Made by a program: the position numbers and the translations under genes. 64,000 nucleotides of DNA from Compostibacter hankyongensis. GTDB taxonomy: Bacteria; Bacteroidota; Bacteroidia; Chitinophagales; Chitinophagaceae. The number at the start of each line of letters is the position of its first letter. The stretch's first letter is position 1. Below the pieces are notes generated by a model. The model was given only the letters and a program-made list of their open reading frames with translations. It was not told the origin of the DNA and made no database searches. The stretch covers positions 434,001 to 498,000 of the forward strand of contig NZ_BAABFN010000002.1 of NCBI RefSeq assembly GCF_039541075.1. The letters run 5' to 3'. Of the stretch, positions 58,153 to 64,000 are shown in pieces.

Positions 58153-60957
58153 ATGCGCCTAATTCTAATTTTACCACTCTTATCGTTACTCCTGTTTATG
58201 GGAGCGCCTGCGATGTCCCAGGCCTTAAGGGGTCAGATCATTTTTGAACAGACAGGGGAAGCAGTTACCGGCGCCGTGATAAGGACAGATGGCGGATCTT
58301 ATCATGCCATTTCAGGGCTGGATGGCAGTTTCACGATTAAAGATATCCCCCCGGGCGATTACCAAATAATCGTTTCCCTGGTCGGTTTTAATACGGAGAT
58401 CCGGAACGTAAAGCTGACAGACAACAGTACGGTGCTGCCGGTGATTGAGCTTAAAACGGGCCAAAAAGAGCTTTCCACCGTAATAGTGACAGCCGACCGG
58501 GAGAAAAATAACGACGCACAGGCCCGGAATTTGGAAAAGAATGCCAACCAGGTGATGAATATAGTGTCGGCCAGGGCAATTCAGATTTCCCCGGACTTAA
58601 CCGTTGCCAATGTAATACAACGTGTTTCCGGCGTTACCGTGGAAAGAAACAATACCGGGGACGGGCAATACGCCTTGCTCAGGGGAATGGATAAGCGCTA
58701 CAACTATACCCTGGTAAACGGCGTAAAAATTCCCAGTCCTGATAACAAGAACAGGTTTGTGCCGCTTGACATTTTCCCGGCAGAATTGCTTGACCGGCTG
58801 GAAGTAACCAAGTCCCTTACCCCCGACATGGAAGGTGACGGAATCGGCGGAGCCGTCAACCTGGTGATGAAGGATGCTCCCAATAAGCTGCTGATCTCCG
58901 GCAATGTTGCAACCGGGTTCAACACGCTGTTTTTTGGCCGGCCCTTTTATACCTTCGATAAATCACAAATACAAACAAAGTCGCCTTACGAATTATTAGG
59001 CAGCGCTTATCCCGCACAGTCCAGGGATTTCAATCCGGGCTTGCTGGATATGAAAAAGATAGGGATTAAACCCAATCTGTATGGCGGTATTTCAATAGGC
59101 GATCGTTTTTTCGATGATAAGCTGGGCGTTTTGGTGGCCGGTAGCTATCAGAACAGCTTAAGGGGCAGCAACAGCACTTATTTTTCCTTTAACACCGCTA
59201 CCAGCGACGCCTCCAACCTGCCTGTATTGACCGGACTCGACCACAGAACCTTCTCAGAAGAGCAAACCCGCGCAGGGCTGCATGCCAAACTGGACTATCG
59301 TTTTTCAGAAAACCACAAGCTGCAGTTCTACACCGCTTTTCTTGATTTCAAAACCTATCAGGTAAGGGACGAGCACAAAACAGATCTCTCTGTTGGTTAC
59401 GACCCCGAAAATGACAATTACAATTTAGGCTACGATACCAGGTTCCGTTACACCCATCAGCAGATATTTAACAACACCCTGAAAGGCGAGCACAGCTTCT
59501 TTAACAAGCAATTTGAGATGGATTGGTCGGCAGTCTACTCAAAAGCGACCAATGAAGTGCCGGACAACAGCGAAGTACATGTGGCATCAACAGTAAGGAA
59601 CGGTGTAGAAAACCCCAGATCCGTAGTGGTATTAGGCGGTGCAGAAAGAAGATGGGAACATAACTCGGACGAAGATAAGGCCGGTTACATGAACTTCAGA
59701 TACCACCTTGGCCATGAAAATACACCGATCGTCATTTCAGCCGGCGGCATGTATCGTGATAAACAAAGAGCTAATTTTTTTAATGAATACCAATTCCGGC
59801 CCCTGGATGAATCAAAGCCGGAAGGCACGCAAAACAATCTGATAGAAGGTACCGACTGGAACAACTACAGCGACATAAAATTCATGGTTTTCAATCCCCT
59901 CGGCTCGACCGGCGATCCGCTAAACTATCAAGCGTCTGAAAAAGTTGCAGCAGGCTATTTACAGGGAAAAATAACAAGCCGGAGATTCGAAATCCTGGCG
60001 GGTGCGAGAGTGGAAAATACCGATCAGGGATATTATCTGGAGCATGTGGTAGAGGGCCTGCAAAATGAAGGAAATCAGAAATATACCGATGTACTGCCCA
60101 GTGTCAACCTGAAATACAAGCTGAACGGCAACACCAACCTGAGGGTTTCTTATTACAAAGCCATTAACCGTCCAAGCTTTTTTGAGATCGTCCCTTACCG
60201 TATTGTAAATGAAGATTTCACGGAGGCCGGCAATCCCGGCTTAAAGCATACTGTTGCACATAATGCCGATATACGTTATGAGATATTTCCGAAGCCATCC
60301 GAGCAATTTATGGCGGGGGTTTTCTATAAAAAGATAATGAACCCTATTGAATTTGGGATGGTATTGCAGGGACAGGGCTCTTTTTATATGCCGGCAAATT
60401 TCGGGAACGCCACCAACTATGGCCTGGAGCTGGATTATACAAAATTCATTTACAACTTCGGGATCAAGATCAATTATACCTATATCAATTCAAGTATCAC
60501 CACCACCAAACTTTTCTACTATGACAATCCTGATCCCAACGCTACCGAGCATGTACTGGTAAAGAATGTAAACCAAACCCGCAGACTGGCCGGGCAGGCT
60601 GCACATGTAGCCAACCTGATATTGTTATATAAAGGCATCCGGAGCGGTATTGACGCGCAATTGTCGCTGGCCTATACCGGCGACCGGCTGTATGCCGTAT
60701 CCCGCTACATTGATAATGATATCTGGGAAAGCGGATTTGTACAGTTAGATGCTTCGGCGGAGAAAAAAATCGGCGGCCGATACGTTGTATTTGCCAAGGC
60801 TACCAACCTCCTGAATACCCCTGTTAAAGATTACGTAAAACGTATCAATACCGCAAACAGCCATGTACCGGATTATGAAGCCTTCAATAACGGCACCATG
60901 ACCCGTAGCGATATATATGGCCAGACTGTCATGATCGGCATCCGGTTTAAATTTTAA
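58153..60957 (+). CDS. TonB-dependent receptor, phytase-linked
   Basis: A 934-residue outer membrane receptor. A signal peptide (LILPLLSLLLFMGAPAMS) is followed by a carboxypeptidase-regulatory-like domain (about 22-105), a plug domain (QISPDLTVANVIQRVSGVTV, then LLRGMDKRYNYTLVNGVKIP) and a 22-strand barrel ending in the terminal Phe of IGIRFKF. There is no SusD-like partner gene, so it is a stand-alone receptor and not a classical SusCD pair. Its neighbours, a Big2/beta-helix lipoprotein and a phytase, suggest import of inositol phosphate or a phosphate compound. A hybrid anti-sigma domain is not seen. Confidence 0.92.
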   Translation: MRLILILPLLSLLLFMGAPAMSQALRGQIIFEQTGEAVTGAVIRTDGGSYHAISGLDGSFTIKDIPPGDYQIIVSLVGFNTEIRNVKLTDNSTVLPVIELKTGQKELSTVIVTADREKNNDAQARNLEKNANQVMNIVSARAIQISPDLTVANVIQRVSGVTVERNNTGDGQYALLRGMDKRYNYTLVNGVKIPSPDNKNRFVPLDIFPAELLDRLEVTKSLTPDMEGDGIGGAVNLVMKDAPNKLLISGNVATGFNTLFFGRPFYTFDKSQIQTKSPYELLGSAYPAQSRDFNPGLLDMKKIGIKPNLYGGISIGDRFFDDKLGVLVAGSYQNSLRGSNSTYFSFNTATSDASNLPVLTGLDHRTFSEEQTRAGLHAKLDYRFSENHKLQFYTAFLDFKTYQVRDEHKTDLSVGYDPENDNYNLGYDTRFRYTHQQIFNNTLKGEHSFFNKQFEMDWSAVYSKATNEVPDNSEVHVASTVRNGVENPRSVVVLGGAERRWEHNSDEDKAGYMNFRYHLGHENTPIVISAGGMYRDKQRANFFNEYQFRPLDESKPEGTQNNLIEGTDWNNYSDIKFMVFNPLGSTGDPLNYQASEKVAAGYLQGKITSRRFEILAGARVENTDQGYYLEHVVEGLQNEGNQKYTDVLPSVNLKYKLNGNTNLRVSYYKAINRPSFFEIVPYRIVNEDFTEAGNPGLKHTVAHNADIRYEIFPKPSEQFMAGVFYKKIMNPIEFGMVLQGQGSFYMPANFGNATNYGLELDYTKFIYNFGIKINYTYINSSITTTKLFYYDNPDPNATEHVLVKNVNQTRRLAGQAAHVANLILLYKGIRSGIDAQLSLAYTGDRLYAVSRYIDNDIWESGFVQLDASAEKKIGGRYVVFAKATNLLNTPVKDYVKRINTANSHVPDYEAFNNGTMTRSDIYGQTVMIGIRFKF

Positions 60958-60992
60958 ACATGAAAAATTAAAAAACACAATAATTAAACAAC

Positions 60993-62588
60993 ATGAAACA
61001 GCTAACACTTAAACTGCTCCTGGTTATCGGAGGGATCACCCTGATGAATATCGGCTGTAAAAAAGACGATAAGGTTGATAACTCCATAAAAGGGATCACA
61101 CTGGCGAAATCGACCGCTACATTAAAAGTAGGCGAATCCACGACCCTGACCTACACCATTTTTCCCGAAAATGCAGCCAATAAGAACGTCACATGGTCAA
61201 CCTCCGATGAAACAGTGGCAACTGTTGATAACAAAGGGGTGGTTACCGCGGTAAAACCCGGTAGCGCTGTCATCACCGTTACTACGGAAGACGGCGGTGA
61301 AAAAGCCACCTGCTCCGCGACGGTAACCAGGAGCGACGCCGTCAATGTAAGCGGCAATGTGGACGGTACCTGGGCTAAATATTCTGTGATCAATGTAACC
61401 GGACACATTAAGGTTCCGGCAGGTAAAACACTGACTATTGAAGAAGGCGTGGAAGTAAATGTGAGCACCGGGGGTCAGGATGCCAACAACACCAAAATAG
61501 AATGGATTGTGGACGGCAGCCTTTATATCAAAGGGACTCCAGCTAATCCTGTTCTTATTTCTGTGCCGGCAGCAGAAAGAACCACAGCCAATACTTTCAA
61601 GCGTTTATGGGGTGGCATTATTGGCTCCACCACCTGCCCTGAAATGCTGATCGACAATGCTATTATTGAATACACCGGCGCCATCACCACGGCTACCTCT
61701 CCATCGGTAACAGCAGGATTGTTTAAAGCCGGCGGCGGCGAGGGCATGGTGGCATTCAACACCAACAACCCCAAGGGGAAATATGTGATCCAGCACACCA
61801 CCTTCCGCAGCACCGGCGAAGATGCCATTTATGTACAGGGCGGCAGCTGCATATTTACCAACAACACGTTCTACGCCGTAGGTGAAGCCGGTGGTGAAGC
61901 CATCAACGTAAAAGCCGGCTGCAAAGTGGATGCCGCTTATAATTTGATGTACAGCGCGAATACTAACGCCTTTAAACTGTCTAACTCCGGTTCTTCCCCT
62001 ACCCGTGCAGAAGCCCAGATCAATGCTTACAACAATACCATCGTTGCTACCGGCTGGAGAAGAGATCCTAACGGGCCTAAAGGCGGATCTATCTGGGCGG
62101 AGAAAGGCGCGCTGGTGAATGTATACAATAACCTGGTTATTAACGCCATGTTCCGCGCCAAAGCCCCGAAGTGGCAGCAGAATGCTACCGATGGGCCGGA
62201 CCTGAACAGTAAGATAGATTATAATTATTACGCTGCTGGCCCGCAAACAAGCAACATTCCGCAACATATTGCCAACGGTACTGCCAGCGGTTACGATGGT
62301 TTTAAACCCGGTGTAAAGGACGCTGTTTATGGCGCTCATGACATCTCTGGCACCGGACCCGGCGATAAAGATCCTATGTTCGTCAGCTTCCCGTTTGTTA
62401 CCAATGGCCTGCTGGACTTCACTTTTGACACTGCCTGGGATTTCCATTTGAAAGCAGGTTCTCCGGCGCTTACCGGCGCCAAAACGGATATCACTCCTTA
62501 CTTTAGCAGCACCGGCGTAACGGTAAACGGCACTACCTACAAATCACCAGCCGCATCAGCATTCTTCGGTGCTTTTGGCGCCAATTAA
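60993..62588 (+). CDS. Lipoprotein with Big2 domain and right-handed beta-helix
   Basis: A 531-residue predicted lipoprotein, lipobox LMNIGC with Cys22. A Big2 immunoglobulin-like domain (about 33-108, ITLAKSTATLKVGESTTLTY and VTAVKPGSAVITVTTEDGGE) is followed by a long, Asn- and Gly-rich right-handed parallel beta-helix region (about 125-510), with ladder-like repeats such as FTNNTFYAVGEAGGEAINVK. The fold family includes polysaccharide lyases and binding proteins. Position between a TonB-dependent receptor and a phytase, 35 bp after the receptor gene, suggests a surface-exposed capture or cleavage role. The catalytic function is not predictable. Confidence 0.75.
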   Translation: MKQLTLKLLLVIGGITLMNIGCKKDDKVDNSIKGITLAKSTATLKVGESTTLTYTIFPENAANKNVTWSTSDETVATVDNKGVVTAVKPGSAVITVTTEDGGEKATCSATVTRSDAVNVSGNVDGTWAKYSVINVTGHIKVPAGKTLTIEEGVEVNVSTGGQDANNTKIEWIVDGSLYIKGTPANPVLISVPAAERTTANTFKRLWGGIIGSTTCPEMLIDNAIIEYTGAITTATSPSVTAGLFKAGGGEGMVAFNTNNPKGKYVIQHTTFRSTGEDAIYVQGGSCIFTNNTFYAVGEAGGEAINVKAGCKVDAAYNLMYSANTNAFKLSNSGSSPTRAEAQINAYNNTIVATGWRRDPNGPKGGSIWAEKGALVNVYNNLVINAMFRAKAPKWQQNATDGPDLNSKIDYNYYAAGPQTSNIPQHIANGTASGYDGFKPGVKDAVYGAHDISGTGPGDKDPMFVSFPFVTNGLLDFTFDTAWDFHLKAGSPALTGAKTDITPYFSSTGVTVNGTTYKSPAASAFFGAFGAN

Positions 62589-62636
62589 ATCGTACCGGTA
62601 CTTATAATAATAATAAAAGAATTTTTGAAAGCAGAA

Positions 62637-62669
62637 GAAACCGTTCCCGATCAATGGGACGGTTTCTTT
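62637..62669 (+). terminator. Hairpin terminator or attenuator between the beta-helix and phytase genes
   Basis: GAAACCGTTCCC and GGGACGGTTTC form an 11-pair stem with one bulge around GATCAAT, followed by a short T-rich run. It lies 16 bases before the preferred phytase start codon. Full termination would require a phytase promoter inside a very short gap, so partial attenuation or an RNA-stabilising role is likelier. Confidence 0.55.
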
Positions 62670-62685
62670 ATAAATGACAATGATA

Positions 62686-63768
62686 ATGTTAAAAAATTAT
62701 TCCTATCAGTTATTTGCAGCGTCGGCGCTTATAACACTTGTCAGTTGCGAAGTCCATGCCCCCAAGCAAGGCGCTGAAGGCAAGAATATGCAAGCCCCGC
62801 TTAAGCCGACCCTTATTACAGACATGGTGGAGTTTGATACAGATGATCCGGCCATATGGATCAACCCGGAGGATAAAAGCAAGAGCCTGATCATCGGCAC
62901 CGACAAGAACGAGCAGGGTGGCTTGTATGTTTTTGATTTGGATGGAAAAGAAATAAAGGATAAAACCGTAAAAGGACTGAAAAGACCCAATAACGTGGAT
63001 ATTGAATATGGTCTTTTGCTGAACGGAAAGCCGACGGATATTGCAGTAGCAACCGAAAGGATGACACATAAGCTCCGGATCTACAGCCTGCCGGATATGA
63101 AGCCGCTTGATAATGGCGGCATACCTGTTTTTGAAGGAGAAGATCAACCTGAATACCGGGATGTGATGGGCATTTCTCTTTATAAAGATCCTGAAGGAAA
63201 GATCTACGCTATCGTAGGCAGGAAAACCGGCCCGCTGGAAGGCGCTTATTTGTGGCAGTATGAATTAGGAGACGACGGAACAGGAAATGTCAGTGCAAAG
63301 CTGGTAAGAAAGTTCGGCAGGTTCAGCGGAAAGAAGGAAATAGAATCTATTGCCGTAGATGATAAATTAGGCTATATCTATTATTCCGATGAAACAGTAG
63401 GCGTACGCAAGTACTACGCCGATCCCTCCAAAGGGAATAAAGAGCTGGCTTTATTTGGCCAGGGACAATTTAAGGGAGATAACGAAGGCATCTCTATTTA
63501 TGAAACAGGCGACAGCACAGGCTATATCCTGGTATCTAACCAGCAGGCCAATACCTTCATGGTGTATCCCCGGGAAGGCGCAAAAAATAACCCGCACCAA
63601 CACGATCTTATCGCTGAAATCCCCGTTTCCACCATTGAAAGTGATGGTTCTGAGGTAACCAATGTGAATCTGGGTAAGCAATTTCCCAAAGGGCTTTTTG
63701 TTGCCATGAGCAATGGGAAAGTATTCCAGTATTACGATTGGAGAATGATCGAGCAATACTTGCCTTAA
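62686..63768 (+). CDS. Beta-propeller phytase lipoprotein
   Basis: A 360-residue secreted 3-phytase. The ATG at 62686 is preferred because it gives a proper signal (LFAASALITLVSC with lipobox Cys21); ATGs at 62674 and 62680 are in frame. Features of beta-propeller phytases: FDTDDPAIWINPED, GTDKNEQGGLYVFDLDGK, RPNNVDIEYG, IESIAVDDKLGYIYYSDE, GDNEGISIYETG and SDGSEVTNVNLG, with acidic residues that bind calcium and substrate. It releases phosphate from phytate outside the inner membrane. It lies 97 bp after the beta-helix lipoprotein gene; the locus matches the receptor-plus-phytase pairs known in Bacteroidota. Confidence 0.9.
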   Translation: MLKNYSYQLFAASALITLVSCEVHAPKQGAEGKNMQAPLKPTLITDMVEFDTDDPAIWINPEDKSKSLIIGTDKNEQGGLYVFDLDGKEIKDKTVKGLKRPNNVDIEYGLLLNGKPTDIAVATERMTHKLRIYSLPDMKPLDNGGIPVFEGEDQPEYRDVMGISLYKDPEGKIYAIVGRKTGPLEGAYLWQYELGDDGTGNVSAKLVRKFGRFSGKKEIESIAVDDKLGYIYYSDETVGVRKYYADPSKGNKELALFGQGQFKGDNEGISIYETGDSTGYILVSNQQANTFMVYPREGAKNNPHQHDLIAEIPVSTIESDGSEVTNVNLGKQFPKGLFVAMSNGKVFQYYDWRMIEQYLP

Positions 63769-64000
63769 ACAGGGCTTAGGGCAGCCTTGTCACAGGTATT
63801 GCAATCTGAGCCCGTCTGGATTTATTTTATAGGGGTAAAAGGCTTTGCTGATCAATAAATCAGGCAAAAACATAACTTTGCACCCGGGACTGTCAGACAG
63901 TAAATAACCAAGCTGATAGTGCTCGCCTGACAAGCTTTTGTAAAAAATTAACCGCTAAAAAGACGGATGGTAGTAATAAATCAGAATCGTTCTTTTCCGA
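63769..64000. promoter_or_regulatory. 3' region with a -7 box and a palindrome, likely promoter of a gene beyond the window
   Basis: TAACTTTG at 63873-63880 matches the -7 consensus. A perfect palindrome ACTGTC-a-GACAGT (63889-63901) follows on the predicted transcript start, as a repressor site would. No coding sequence is seen in the remaining bases; the controlled gene probably starts beyond 64000. No -33 box at normal spacing was found. Confidence 0.4.

Noticed and set aside
1..64000. CRISPR arrays, tRNAs, insertion sequences, integrases, prophage genes
   Set aside because: Read-through on both strands showed no regularly spaced repeats, no tRNA-like cloverleaf with GGTTC loop, and no transposase, integrase or phage structural motifs.

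Overview
The window comes from a Bacteroidota chromosome, most likely a member of the Chitinophagia or a near relative. Evidence: promoter -7 boxes of the type TAnnTTTG upstream of many genes, a TonB-dependent receptor with an N-terminal carboxypeptidase-like domain, long two-FtsX-domain ABC permeases, a DUF2027/Smr protein, NtrC-type regulators paired with ABC export and Kdp operons, and a bacterial RNase P RNA. No tRNA, CRISPR array, insertion sequence or prophage was seen.

Layout. 1-4.4 kb: a sugar locus on the minus strand (isomerase of the L-arabinose/L-fucose isomerase type, DUF488 protein, SGLT-like Na+ symporter cut by the window edge) with a divergent AraC regulator. 4.4-6.2 kb: secreted subtilase. 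6.2-6.9 kb: rnpB and repeats. 6.9-15.1 kb: minus-strand genes for a Smr protein, TrhO, a PhyH-type dioxygenase, a beta-lactamase-like hydrolase and a CE15-like esterase between two paralogous secreted DUF4185-like proteins. 15.2-27.6 kb: a tripartite export locus (TolC-like protein, two ATPases, two large FtsX permeases, HlyD-type adaptor) divergent from an NtrC-type regulator and histidine kinase; its gaps hold dispersed intergenic repeats. 27.6-29.4 kb: GlxA-like regulator and a RibD/DHFR-like reductase. 29.4-39.5 kb: a Kdp potassium locus with NtrC-type regulator, an extra tiny membrane peptide, kdpF, kdpA, kdpB, kdpC, a porin, a KdpD sensor half without kinase, and a separate histidine kinase. 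39.5-41.8 kb: AlkA-like glycosylase, then a CPYC flavoprotein divergent from a Fur-family repressor around a perfect 27-bp palindrome.

41.8-55.9 kb is a dense resistance and efflux region: DrrAB-like ABC exporter, Bcr/CflA MFS, AraC regulator, ABC-F protein with an attenuator-like leader, TetR regulator plus MFS, isochorismatase-like hydrolase, MarR plus rifampicin phosphotransferase, and MarR plus EmrB-type MFS. Each unit has its own regulator or regulatory DNA. 56.2-63.8 kb is a predicted phytate (phosphate) acquisition locus: TPR/LuxR-like regulator, TonB-dependent receptor, Big2/beta-helix lipoprotein and beta-propeller phytase lipoprotein. The right part of the window looks AT-richer than the left.

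All functions are assigned by reading motifs; no database search or structure prediction was run. The most interesting items are the ABC-F leader with a tiny upstream ORF and a start-codon-sequestering inverted repeat, the rewired and split Kdp sensing system with an extra micropeptide, the Fur and MarR palindromes, and the composite intergenic repeat family.
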